In this document: positions 14,502 through 23,712 of the stretch, piece after piece
Layout: each line of letters opens with the position of its first letter
How positions within the stretch are numbered: the first letter of the stretch is position 1
Assembly: GCF_000310185.1 (NCBI RefSeq)
Contig: NZ_AMXD01000023.1
Span: 1-37,603 of the forward strand
DNA length: 37,603 nt
From: Thauera aminoaromatica S2
GTDB taxonomy: Bacteria > Pseudomonadota > Gammaproteobacteria > Burkholderiales > Rhodocyclaceae
Reading direction: 5' to 3'
The notes under the pieces: generated by a model
What the model saw: the letters and a program-made list of their open reading frames with translations, nothing else
Database searches by the model: none
What the model was told of the DNA's origin: nothing
Program-made: the position numbers and the translations under genes

Positions 14502-15431
14502 TCACTCGTAGCCGAGGCTCTTCAGCGCGCGCTCGTCGTCGGCCCAGCCGCTCTTGACCTTGACCCAGACCTCGAGGAAGACCTTGCCGTCGAAGAGCTT
14601 CTCGAGTTCGACGCGGGCCTCGCTGGAGATGCGCTTGAGCTTCTCGCCACCGCGGCCGATGACCATGGACTTGTGGCCGGGCTTGTCGACGATCACCGCG
14701 GCGTAGATGCGGCGCAGGTTGCCCTCGACCTCGAATTTCTCGATCTCGACCGCGATCCCGTAGGGCAGTTCGTCGCCGAGCAGGCGGAAGAGCTTCTCGC
14801 GCAGGAATTCGGAGGCGAGGAAGCGCTCGCTGCGGTCGGTGATCTCGTCTTCCTCGAACATCGGCGTACCGACCGGCAGCAGGGGCGTGGCGGCCTTGAC
14901 CAGCTCGTCGACGTTGCGTCCCTTCTCGGCCGACAGCGGCACGATCTCGGTGAAGTCGCGCGCCTCGCGCACCTGGGCGATGAAGGGCAGCAGGCGGGTC
15001 TTGTCCTTCAACTGGTCGACCTTGTTGATGACCAGGATCACCTTCGAGGACTCGGGGATCACCGCCAGCACCTTGCGGTCGTCCTCGGTGAAGCGCCCGG
15101 CTTCGATGACGAAGAACACCAGATCGACGTCGGCCAGCACCTGCGACACGGTGCGGTTCATCGAACGGTTGAGCGCGTTGCGGTGATGGGTCTGGAAGCC
15201 GGGGGTGTCCACGAACACGAACTGCGCGCCCGGCTCGGTGAGAATGCCGGTGACGCGGTGTCGGGTGGTCTGCGCCTTGCTGGAGACGATGCTGATCTTC
15301 TGCCCGATCAGACGGTTGAGCAGCGTCGACTTGCCGACGTTGGGGCGACCGACGATGGCGACGAAGCCGGCGCGAAAGCCGTCCTCGCCGGTGGGCTGGT
15401 CGCTGAGGGGAGTCTGGGACGCGTCGCTCAT
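14502..15431 (-). CDS. era: GTPase Era
   Basis: Era is an essential GTPase that binds the 3' end of 16S rRNA and assists 30S maturation. From the ATG at 15431 it is 309 residues long. G1 is GRPNVGKS (28-35), the switch region has KAQTTRHRVTGI, G3 is DTPG (75-78) and G4 is NKVD (136-139). A C-terminal KH domain carries VIGRGGEKLKRI (about 257-268). The frame extends upstream inside rnc, but MSDASQTPLS is chosen because it gives an ATGA 4-nt overlap with the rnc stop. Confidence 0.97.
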   Translation of the reverse strand: MSDASQTPLSDQPTGEDGFRAGFVAIVGRPNVGKSTLLNRLIGQKISIVSSKAQTTRHRVTGILTEPGAQFVFVDTPGFQTHHRNALNRSMNRTVSQVLADVDLVFFVIEAGRFTEDDRKVLAVIPESSKVILVINKVDQLKDKTRLLPFIAQVREARDFTEIVPLSAEKGRNVDELVKAATPLLPVGTPMFEEDEITDRSERFLASEFLREKLFRLLGDELPYGIAVEIEKFEVEGNLRRIYAAVIVDKPGHKSMVIGRGGEKLKRISSEARVELEKLFDGKVFLEVWVKVKSGWADDERALKSLGYE

Positions 15432-16099
15432 TTCTTTCTCACCGCGGCGAGCGCGAGCTCGGCCGACTGTTGTTCGGCGATGCGCCGGCTCGGGCCGCGG
15501 CCCAGCGTGCGTACCGCGAGTTTGGGGATTTCGCAGGCGACCTCGAACTCCTGCGCGTGGGCTTCGCCGACGATCTCGACCATGGTGTAGCTCGGCACCG
15601 GAATGCGGCGCGCCTGCAGCCATTCCTGCAGCGCGGTCTTGGGGTCCTTGCTCGGCTTGCACGGATCGACTTCGGCGATCAGCGGTGCGTAGAGGCGGTC
15701 GATGACCCCCTTCGCCGCTTCGAAGCCGGCGTCCAGATAGACCGCGGCGAACAGCGCTTCGAGCGCATCGGCGAGGATGGACGGGCGCCGGCTGCCGCCG
15801 GACTTGAGCTCGCCCTCGCCCAGGCGCAGGCAGTCGCCGAGCTCGAGCTCGAGCGCGAGGCGGTGCAGCGTGTCCTGGCGCACCAGCGAGGCGCGCACCC
15901 GCGACAGCTCTCCCTCGCGCAGCTCGCCGAAGCGGCCAAACAGCGCGATCGACACCACGCAGTCGAGGACGGCGTCGCCGAGGAACTCGAAACGCTCGTT
16001 GTTGGGCTGCCCGAAGCTGCGATGGGTCAGCGCCTCCTGCAGCAGGCGGACATCGGAGAACGCGTGGCCCAGGCGCGCCTGAAGTCGATCCGGCATCAT
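15428..16099 (-). CDS. rnc: Ribonuclease III
   Basis: RNase III cleaves double-stranded RNA and processes the rRNA precursor. It has 223 residues from the first of two adjacent ATGs (16099 or 16096). The signature NERFEFLGDAVLD spans 34-46, with further catalytic acids at D111 and E114 (ADALEALFAAVYLDAG). A double-stranded RNA-binding domain occupies about 152-222 (KTALQEWLQARR ... SRRIAEQQSAELAL). The upstream extension of the frame lies inside the DUF4845 gene and is not family-like. rnc and era overlap by 4 nt, the conserved lepB-rnc-era arrangement. Confidence 0.96.
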   Translation of the reverse strand: MMPDRLQARLGHAFSDVRLLQEALTHRSFGQPNNERFEFLGDAVLDCVVSIALFGRFGELREGELSRVRASLVRQDTLHRLALELELGDCLRLGEGELKSGGSRRPSILADALEALFAAVYLDAGFEAAKGVIDRLYAPLIAEVDPCKPSKDPKTALQEWLQARRIPVPSYTMVEIVGEAHAQEFEVACEIPKLAVRTLGRGPSRRIAEQQSAELALAAVRKK

Positions 16100-16103
16100 C
16101 GGC

Positions 16104-16460
16104 TCAGCGCGGCTCGCTGCTCGGATGCAGGTCGATCGACAGGCTGACGTTGGCGAGCAGGGGAATCTTGCGGGTGTACTCGACGTCGATGACGGTGCGG
16201 ACACCCGACTTGTCGATCGTCAGATCCGCGCCACCGACGCTGCTCACGTCGTCGATCTGCCGGCGCCGATCGAAGCTGCGCCGCACCTCGATCAGGCTCG
16301 CCCCCTTGTCGGACTCGTCGGCGACGATTCCGAGGATGCGCTTGATGGCGAGATACTCGTTGATCACCGGAACGCTGCGGAACCCGACGACGAGCACGAA
16401 GGCCGCGATCACGCCGGTCACCAGCACGCCCAGAAGCGTGAGCCCGCGTTGGGAACGCAT
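16104..16460 (-). CDS. DUF4845 family single-pass membrane protein
   Basis: This small protein (118 residues) has one N-terminal membrane helix (about 8-28, GVLVTGVIAAFVLVVGF) and a short globular domain ending SLSIDLHPSSEPR. It belongs by context and pattern to the DUF4845 proteins found between lepB and rnc. The N-terminus MRSQRGLTLLGVLVTG has a prepilin-like look, but lacks the Glu at position +5 of the mature form. I chose the third ATG (16460) because GGTGGAG lies 6 nt before it; an ATG at 16478, 2 nt after the lepB stop, would add six residues. Function is unknown. Confidence 0.85.
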   Translation of the reverse strand: MRSQRGLTLLGVLVTGVIAAFVLVVGFRSVPVINEYLAIKRILGIVADESDKGASLIEVRRSFDRRRQIDDVSSVGGADLTIDKSGVRTVIDVEYTRKIPLLANVSLSIDLHPSSEPR

Positions 16461-16479
16461 CTTCATCTCCACCCCCATT

Positions 16480-17268
16480 TCAGTCGAAGCCGCCGATCCG
16501 CTTCATGTCGCCGAAGTTGAACCAGATGAAGAAGGCACGCCCGACGATGTTCTGGTCCGGCACGAAGCCCCACACGCGGCTGTCGCTGCTGGCGTCGCGA
16601 TTGTCGCCGAGCACGAAGTAGTGCCCGGCCGGCACCGTGCAGCGCACGCCCGCATGCACGTAGGTGCAATGCTCGCGCCCGGGGAAGTTGAGCACCTGCG
16701 GCACGTAGGCCGGCGCGTCGCGCTCGATCAGCACAGAGTGCTCGACCTCGCCGAGCCTCTCGACGTATTTCGGCGAGTAGTACAGCCGATCCGGATGCAG
16801 GTAGCTGCCGTCCTCACGGATCGGCACCGCCTCGCCGTTGATGGTGAGGCGCTTGTCGATGTATTCGACGCGGTCGCCGGGCAGGCCGACCACGCGCTTG
16901 ATGTAGTCCATCGACGGATCGGCCGGATAGCGGAAGACCATGACGTCGCCGCGCTGCGGATCGTTCACGGCGACGATCTTGCGGTTGATCACCGGCAGGC
17001 GGATCCCGTAGGTCCACTTGTTGACCAGGATGAAGTCGCCCACCAGCAAGGTCGGGATCATCGAACCGGAAGGGATCTTGAAAGGCTCGACGACGAAGGA
17101 GCGCAGGCCGAACACGATCAGGATCACCGGGAAGAAGCTCGCGCCGTACTCCACCCACCACGGGTCGGGCGTGCCCGCGGGACGCAGCTTGCGCGCGTGA
17201 AAGCGGTCGACGGACCACAGCGCGCCGGAGGCGATCAGCAACAGGAACAGGATCAGGGCAAAGTTCAT
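16480..17268 (-). CDS. lepB: Signal peptidase I
   Basis: LepB is the inner-membrane serine protease that removes signal peptides from Sec and Tat exported proteins. The 262-residue protein has membrane helices at about 1-20 and 44-62. The catalytic Ser is in PSGSMIPTLLVGD (S69) and the general-base Lys in DYIKRVVGLPGD (K124). The conserved box GHYFVLGDNRDASSDSR lies near 220-236. A periplasmic insertion with two cysteines (REHCTYVHAGVRC) could form a disulfide, as in other proteobacterial LepB. It is preceded by lepA and a GC-rich hairpin, and followed immediately by the DUF4845 gene. Confidence 0.97.
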   Translation of the reverse strand: MNFALILFLLLIASGALWSVDRFHARKLRPAGTPDPWWVEYGASFFPVILIVFGLRSFVVEPFKIPSGSMIPTLLVGDFILVNKWTYGIRLPVINRKIVAVNDPQRGDVMVFRYPADPSMDYIKRVVGLPGDRVEYIDKRLTINGEAVPIREDGSYLHPDRLYYSPKYVERLGEVEHSVLIERDAPAYVPQVLNFPGREHCTYVHAGVRCTVPAGHYFVLGDNRDASSDSRVWGFVPDQNIVGRAFFIWFNFGDMKRIGGFD

Positions 17269-17284
17269 GCGGTTTCCGTCTTAG

Positions 17285-17303
17285 GCCGGCCCCCAGGGCC
17301 GGC
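17285..17303 (-). other. Intercistronic GC hairpin between lepA and lepB
   Basis: GCCGGCCC (17285-17292) and GGGCCGGC (17296-17303) form a perfect 8-bp stem with a 3-nt loop in the 40-nt lepA-lepB gap. There is no U-tract on the minus strand, so it is more likely an RNA stabiliser or partial attenuator than a full terminator. Confidence 0.5.
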
Positions 17304-17308
17304 GTCGA

Positions 17309-19105
<1,797 letters not shown>

Positions 19106-19113
19106 TTGAAACG

Positions 19114-19134
19114 AAAAAGGTGCCTTTCAGCACC
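19114..19134 (-). terminator. Terminator/attenuator-like hairpin directly upstream of lepA
   Basis: On the minus strand, GGTGC (19134-19130), a 6-nt loop, GCACC (19123-19119) and T5 end 8 nt before the lepA ATG. It could end the rpoE-mucD-grx transcript or regulate lepA by attenuation. The stem is short (5 bp), so termination strength is uncertain. Confidence 0.5.
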
Positions 19135-19183
19135 CGTTTCGGAAAGGATTCGGTTAGTCGCCGGGCGGGTTCGGTCCAGCGCG

Positions 19184-19444
19184 TCAGGCCCGCGATTCTA
19201 GCGGAAAACCGCCCAGATAAGCGCGTACCGCGGCCTCGTCGAGGTGATAGTGGCAAAGTTCGTGCTCCCCGTGCAGCAGCACGGGCACCCATTCACCCCA
19301 GCGCGCCTCGAGCTCGGGATGCTGGTCGACGTCGATCACCTCGATGCCCCAGCCGGCCGCTTCGGCGAGCGGGCGCAGGGCGTCCACGAGCACATGGCAC
19401 AGGTGGCACCATTCCCGGCTCATCACGGTAAAACGCCGTTCCAT
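19184..19444 (-). CDS. Thioredoxin-fold (glutaredoxin family) protein
   Basis: This 86-residue protein starts MERRFTVMSREWCHLCHVLV. The CHLC motif (C13, C16) follows the first beta strand exactly as in thioredoxin/glutaredoxin folds. EVIDVDQHPELEARWGEWVP follows, with the WVP cis-proline position typical of the fold. It matches the short 'glutaredoxin family' proteins encoded after mucD and before lepA in betaproteobacteria. A redox role in the envelope-stress operon is plausible but unproven. The start is 11 nt after the mucD stop; a second in-frame Met (residue 8) is a weaker alternative. Confidence 0.85.
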   Translation of the reverse strand: MERRFTVMSREWCHLCHVLVDALRPLAEAAGWGIEVIDVDQHPELEARWGEWVPVLLHGEHELCHYHLDEAAVRAYLGGFPLESRA

Positions 19445-19455
19445 CGCGACCGGGC

Positions 19456-20919
19456 TCACTTGTCGGCGCGCAGGCTGACATAGGACGCGCTCTCGCCGCG
19501 CCCGACCAGCAGGGTGACCTGCTGCCCGGGCTTGAGCGCGGCGACCACGCGTTCGAAATCCTCGATGCGATCGAGCCTGACCTGGCGCCCTTCGACGACG
19601 ATCGCCAGCACGAGGTCGCCGGGAACGATCTGGGCCCGCGCGGCGGACTTTTCGGCACGCTGCACCAACAGGCCGTGCGCAAGCCCGCGCTCGCGCCGCT
19701 GCTGCGCCGTGGGCGCGACGAGTTCGAGGCCGAGGCGGTTGGTCGCGCCCGTGGCCAGACCGACCGCCACGGGCTCGACCTCTTCCTCCGGGTCGCGCCA
19801 TTCGCCCAGCGTCAAGCTCAGGGAACGCGGCGCCCCGTCGCGATAGATCTCGACCTCGACCTTGCTGCCCGGGCGCGCCGCCGCGACGATGCGCGGAAGG
19901 TCGGCCGAATTCTCGACGTTGCGCTGGTTGAAGCGCACGATCACGTCGCCCTGGACGACGCCGCCGAGCGCCGCCGGACCACCGGCCTCCACACTGCTCA
20001 CCAGCGCACCCGCAGGGCGCGGCAGCCCGAAACTGTCGGCGAGGTCGCGGGTGATCTCCTGGATCGACACCCCGATGCGCCCGCGCTCCACCCTGCCCTT
20101 CTCGCGCAGTTGCTGCTGCACGTCCATCGCGACATCGATCGGGATCGCGAAGGACAGACCCATGAACCCGCCCGTACGACTGTAGATCTGCGAATTGATG
20201 CCGATCACCTCGCCACGCAGGTTGAACAGCGGCCCGCCCGAATTTCCCGGATTGATCGCGACGTCGGTCTGGATGAAGGGCACGAAGTTCTCGTCGGGCA
20301 GGCTGCGCCCCTTGGCGCTGACGATGCCGGCGGTGACCGACTGCTCGAAGCCGAAGGGCGAACCGATCGCCAGCACCCACTCGCCCACCGCGAGCGCCTC
20401 GGGGTCGCCGAGCACGACATGAGGCAGGTCCTTGGCCTCGATGCGGATCAGCGCGACGTCGCTGCGCGCATCGGCGCCGATCACCGTGGCGTCGAACTCG
20501 CGCTTGTCGGCGAGGCGGACCACGATGCTCTCTGCGGCCTCCACCACATGCGCGTTGGTGAGGATGAAACCGTCGGCGCTGATGATGAAGCCCGAGCCGA
20601 GCGACTTGTCGTCGGGCTCCGCCCCCGGGTACTCGGGCATGCGCGGGATGAACTTGCGGAAGAACTCGAACATCGGATCCGACTCGTCGAGTTCCGGAAG
20701 ACGGAAGGGTTGCTTCTGCGGCTGCGCAGCCACCTGGGTGGCGCTGATATTGACCACGGCGGCGCCCTGTGTCGCCACGAGGCGGGTGAAATCGGGGAGC
20801 ATCGCCCGCTCTGCCGTGCCGGCCGCGAAGCCCTTCGGCGCGCAGAGCATCAGCAGGAGACAGAGTACCAAGGCGAGCGCCCTCGCGGCGCCCGTTTGCA
20901 TGCGGACTTCGGGGTTCAT
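19456..20919 (-). CDS. mucD: DegQ/MucD-type periplasmic serine protease
   Basis: This HtrA-family protease/chaperone degrades misfolded envelope proteins and restrains the sigma-E/AlgU response. It has 487 residues from the ATG at 20919, which overlaps the rseC stop by 4 nt. A signal peptide covers about residues 1-33 (ALALVLCLLLMLCAPKGFA). The catalytic triad is H124 (LTNAHVV), D154 (RSDVALI) and S227 (NPGNSGGPLFN). Two PDZ domains follow (GALVSSVEAGGPAALGGV and, near the end, KSAARAQIVPGDLVLAIV). The open frame extends upstream across rseC but is not coding there. Confidence 0.95.
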   Translation of the reverse strand: MNPEVRMQTGAARALALVLCLLLMLCAPKGFAAGTAERAMLPDFTRLVATQGAAVVNISATQVAAQPQKQPFRLPELDESDPMFEFFRKFIPRMPEYPGAEPDDKSLGSGFIISADGFILTNAHVVEAAESIVVRLADKREFDATVIGADARSDVALIRIEAKDLPHVVLGDPEALAVGEWVLAIGSPFGFEQSVTAGIVSAKGRSLPDENFVPFIQTDVAINPGNSGGPLFNLRGEVIGINSQIYSRTGGFMGLSFAIPIDVAMDVQQQLREKGRVERGRIGVSIQEITRDLADSFGLPRPAGALVSSVEAGGPAALGGVVQGDVIVRFNQRNVENSADLPRIVAAARPGSKVEVEIYRDGAPRSLSLTLGEWRDPEEEVEPVAVGLATGATNRLGLELVAPTAQQRRERGLAHGLLVQRAEKSAARAQIVPGDLVLAIVVEGRQVRLDRIEDFERVVAALKPGQQVTLLVGRGESASYVSLRADK

Positions 20920-21386
20920 TGCAGGACGCGCAGCCGGCGGCTGCAATTCTCCTCGACCGAGAGCTCCATGCTGAGACTGTTCCGCCAGTTGCGGCTGCGC
21001 GACAGCATCCGATTGACGACCCAGGCCAGCGCGAGCCCCGCGACGCCCCCGGCCAGACCCCAGGCATCGCCGTGCTGCACGCCGCCCAAGAGGCTGCCGA
21101 ACGCGGCGCCGACCAGAAGCAGCAGCGTCCCCAGCCCGTAGCTGACCAGCGCCGCGCGCAGCGGCGCACCGTCCGGGATGCGGATCACCACCGCATCGCC
21201 AGCTGCGAAGCGGGCGTCCGCGGGGATGGAGAATTCGTCCCGGGGCATGCCGAAGACGTGGGAGATCTGCACCGAGCCGCAACCACCCGGCTCGTCACAG
21301 CGTCCGCAGCCGCCCTGCTTGCCACTGAGCTTGACCCAGGCCTGACCATTCTCGATCCGCAGGATACGGGCGCGCGCTTCCATCAT
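20916..21386 (-). CDS. rseC: SoxR-reducing system / sigma-E regulator RseC (MucC)
   Basis: This 156-residue inner-membrane protein starts at the first of two adjacent ATGs (21386 or 21383). The N-terminal part has a cysteine cluster GGCGRCDEPGGCG, characteristic of RseC/MucC. Two membrane helices follow (about 83-100 and 106-123: LVSYGLGTLLLLVGAAFGSL and GLAGGVAGLALAWVV). RseC modulates sigma-E activity and, in some bacteria, reduces SoxR. It overlaps rseB and mucD by 4 nt on each side, which points to coupled translation. Confidence 0.93.
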   Translation of the reverse strand: MMEARARILRIENGQAWVKLSGKQGGCGRCDEPGGCGSVQISHVFGMPRDEFSIPADARFAAGDAVVIRIPDGAPLRAALVSYGLGTLLLLVGAAFGSLLGGVQHGDAWGLAGGVAGLALAWVVNRMLSRSRNWRNSLSMELSVEENCSRRLRVLQ

Positions 21387-22351
21387 CGTGCCTCCGGCCG
21401 AATGCCCTCGCCGATGCGACGCACCGCCGCCTCTGGCGCCTCGCCGAGTGCGGTGACAAGGTGACCGTCGATCGCGCGCTTGAAAATGTTGATCGCGCCG
21501 CTGGAGAGCGGGCCGAGGCCGGCTCGCGAACCCTCGCCGATCGGTTCGATGAACACGGAGATCGCCGCCAGCCCGTCGCTGAAAACCATGTGCACCGCTT
21601 CACCGCGATCCCGCCCCAGCGGGCGCTTCATGGCCGAGGTGAGCGCGTAACCCGGAACCGCCGGCTCGAGCACCCAGCCGGCAGCCTCGACGGACATGCT
21701 GACACCGCGCGCATTGACCATCCGCCAGCCTTCGTCGGTCTTGAAGCGCGACTCGAGCAGGCTGTTCTCCACCTCGCCCCCGATGCGCAGCTCGCTGAAG
21801 CTGAATTGCTCGATGACAGCACCGTGCTGATCGAGCGTACGCGACTTCAGCAGCAGGCCCGACTGCACGTCGGCCCACAGCACGTGGCCGTAGCGCAATT
21901 CGTCCTTGGGCTCGAGGACCAGCGCCTGGGCCTCGAGCCCGGCCACCCTGCCCAATTCGCCCTTGCGCACACGGTAGTTTTCGGCCAGCCCGGTCGGCGA
22001 CGCCGGCAGGCGAGCCGGGAAGGCGCGACGGCCCTGCGCTTCGTCGATGATCACCGTGCGCTCGTCGGGCAATACGCAACGCACCTCGGCGCCACGGCGG
22101 ATGATTTCGCGCGGACTGCCATCGAGGACCTCGAGGCGCTCGTACTCGCCGCTGGCATCGACACGATGCGCGATCCGCGAGGTCTCGACATGGCTGCCGG
22201 ACTGATACACGAAGGTGCCAACGTAATTGAGTCGTTGCCCCGCGGTCGAGATGCGTCCGAGCCAGGACAAGGGGTCGGTCGGGTGTTCGGCAGACGCCGG
22301 TCCCTGCGCGAGCAGCGCGCAGAGACCGAGCATGGCGGGGAACCACCTCAT
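21383..22351 (-). CDS. rseB: Periplasmic sigma-E regulator RseB (MucB)
   Basis: RseB binds the periplasmic domain of RseA, protects it from cleavage and senses envelope lipids. The 322-residue protein has a signal peptide ending near AQGPASA (about residue 21). The LolA-like domain shows LNYVGTFVYQSGSHVETSRIAH and YGHVLWADVQSGLLLKSRTL, and the C-terminal domain contains HMVFSDGLAAISVFIEP. Length and order (rpoE-rseA-rseB-rseC-mucD) match the gamma/betaproteobacterial operon. Overlaps of 4 nt tie it to both neighbours. Confidence 0.95.
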   Translation of the reverse strand: MRWFPAMLGLCALLAQGPASAEHPTDPLSWLGRISTAGQRLNYVGTFVYQSGSHVETSRIAHRVDASGEYERLEVLDGSPREIIRRGAEVRCVLPDERTVIIDEAQGRRAFPARLPASPTGLAENYRVRKGELGRVAGLEAQALVLEPKDELRYGHVLWADVQSGLLLKSRTLDQHGAVIEQFSFSELRIGGEVENSLLESRFKTDEGWRMVNARGVSMSVEAAGWVLEPAVPGYALTSAMKRPLGRDRGEAVHMVFSDGLAAISVFIEPIGEGSRAGLGPLSSGAINIFKRAIDGHLVTALGEAPEAAVRRIGEGIRPEAR

Positions 22352-22887
22352 CGAGCGCCGCCCTCGCGCGTGTCGGATACGGTGCGGACGTACTGCACGC
22401 CGGCCGGCATCGGGCCGCCGCGGCTGAGGCCCTGATGGGCGAAGAGATACTCGCGCATCGGATCGGCCGCCGGAGCGGCGACCGGGCGCACATTCGAGGA
22501 ACCGACGAACTGGATCGGCAACGCGGCGACCGCCATCTGCGGCGCCGGCGCGTCCTGCCGGTACAGACTCGCGGCCACCAACCCCACCGCGGCCACCCCC
22601 ATCACCGAAGCGGCCAGCGGCATCAGGCGATGCACGAGGCCGCGCTGCGCGAGGCCTGCCGCCGGGACCCCAGGCGCGAGCAGCGTCGGCTCGTCATCCA
22701 GGCTGACCATGACACGGGAAACGAAATCACTTGAACCGGCGGAGTCGCCACGCAGGGTGTCGCCGATCAGGCAATAGGTGTCCCACTCCTTGCGCAGCGA
22801 AGCATCCTTGCGCATGCCGTCGAACACCGCACGCATGCCCTGGTCGTCGAGATCTCCGTCGAACAGCGCCGACACTTTGTCCTTCAT
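22348..22887 (-). CDS. rseA: Anti-sigma-E factor RseA (MucA)
   Basis: RseA is the inner-membrane anti-sigma factor that holds RpoE inactive until regulated proteolysis. From the ATG at 22887 it has 179 residues. The cytoplasmic N-terminal domain starts MKDKVSALFDGDLDDQGMR and contains WDTYCLIGDTLRG, the sigma-binding signature. One membrane helix (about 89-108, MPLAASVMGVAAVGLVAASLY) leads to a short periplasmic tail. AGGTG lies 6 nt upstream of the start. The longer upstream frame is inside rpoE and was not used. Confidence 0.94.
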   Translation of the reverse strand: MKDKVSALFDGDLDDQGMRAVFDGMRKDASLRKEWDTYCLIGDTLRGDSAGSSDFVSRVMVSLDDEPTLLAPGVPAAGLAQRGLVHRLMPLAASVMGVAAVGLVAASLYRQDAPAPQMAVAALPIQFVGSSNVRPVAAPAADPMREYLFAHQGLSRGGPMPAGVQYVRTVSDTREGGAR

Positions 22888-22895
22888 GCTTGCAC

Positions 22896-23495
22896 CTACC
22901 AACGTTTGTCCGGGGCCGTGTCCAGCAGGGGCCGCAGACGTTCTGCTATCGCTTCGCGCGCACGGAAGATCCGCGAGCGCACCGTGCCAATCGGGCATTC
23001 CATGATGCCGGCGATCTCCTCGTAACTGAGCCCTTCGAGCTCGCGAAGCATGATCGCCGTCCTCAGTTCCTCGGGCAGTGCGGCCATCGCGTCCTCCACG
23101 GTTTCGCCGATCTGGCGGGTCATCAGCAGCCGCTCGGGCGTGTTGATGTCGCGCAACTGATCGCCTTCCTCGAAGGTCTCCGCCTCTTCAGAATCGAAAC
23201 TCGTCGAGGTCGGGGCCCTGCGCCCCTGGGAGACCAGGTAGTTCTTCGCCGTGTTGATGCCGATGCGGTACAGCCAGGTGTAGAAGGCACTGTCACCCCG
23301 AAACGAACCCAGCGCTCGATAAGCCTTGATGAAGGTCTCTTGCGCCACGTCCTCGACTTCTGCCGAGTCGCGGATCAGCCTCGACAGCAATCTGTTCAGC
23401 TTGCGCTGGTACTTGGATACCAGCAGACCGAACGCCTGCTTGTCGCCACGTTGAACACGCTCGACGAGTTGCTGATCGAGTTCCCGATCGCTCAT
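22896..23495 (-). CDS. rpoE: RNA polymerase sigma-E factor (RpoE/AlgU)
   Basis: This 199-residue ECF sigma factor directs the envelope-stress regulon. Region 2 spans VSKYQRKLNRLLSRLI through AQETFIKAYRAL and FYTWLYRIGINTAKNYL. Region 4 has ALPEELRTAIMLRELEGLSYEEIA and MECPIGTVRSRIFRAREAI, the helix-turn-helix for the -35 element. It heads the rpoE-rseA-rseB-rseC-mucD operon. Upstream are a TATAAT hexamer (23541-23546) and a sigma-E-like pair (23590-23616), consistent with autoregulation. Confidence 0.97.
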   Translation of the reverse strand: MSDRELDQQLVERVQRGDKQAFGLLVSKYQRKLNRLLSRLIRDSAEVEDVAQETFIKAYRALGSFRGDSAFYTWLYRIGINTAKNYLVSQGRRAPTSTSFDSEEAETFEEGDQLRDINTPERLLMTRQIGETVEDAMAALPEELRTAIMLRELEGLSYEEIAGIMECPIGTVRSRIFRAREAIAERLRPLLDTAPDKRW

Positions 23496-23540
23496 GGGTT
23501 CCTGTTGATTCCGGGGAATTCAAAGATTCGAAGATCCCGG

Positions 23541-23546
23541 ATTATA
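23541..23546 (-). promoter_or_regulatory. Possible -10 box upstream of rpoE
   Basis: A perfect TATAAT on the minus strand lies 46-51 nt before the rpoE ATG (23495). No convincing -35 is present 16-18 nt upstream, so it could be an activator-dependent housekeeping promoter. Confidence 0.45.
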
Positions 23547-23589
23547 AGCGAGCGGGCCACGTACTCAGCAGAAATCGAAGACACTGGAA

Positions 23590-23616
23590 CTGACAGGGTC
23601 GGGTGGAAATAGTTCA
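23590..23616 (-). promoter_or_regulatory. Candidate sigma-E autoregulatory promoter of rpoE
   Basis: On the minus strand, TGAACT (23611-23616) followed after 16 nt by GTCAG (23590-23594) resembles the sigma-E pattern GAACTT-N16-TCTGA, with mismatches in both boxes. Its position upstream of rpoE fits known autoregulation of this operon. Confidence 0.35.
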
Positions 23617-23712
23617 GGCGCGCGGACGGGCAGGACGGACGACCGGGCGCGCCCGACGGCCTGTCACCGCATGCTATATTCCCTCTCCCGCAAATCCTGC
23701 CCGAGCGACATC

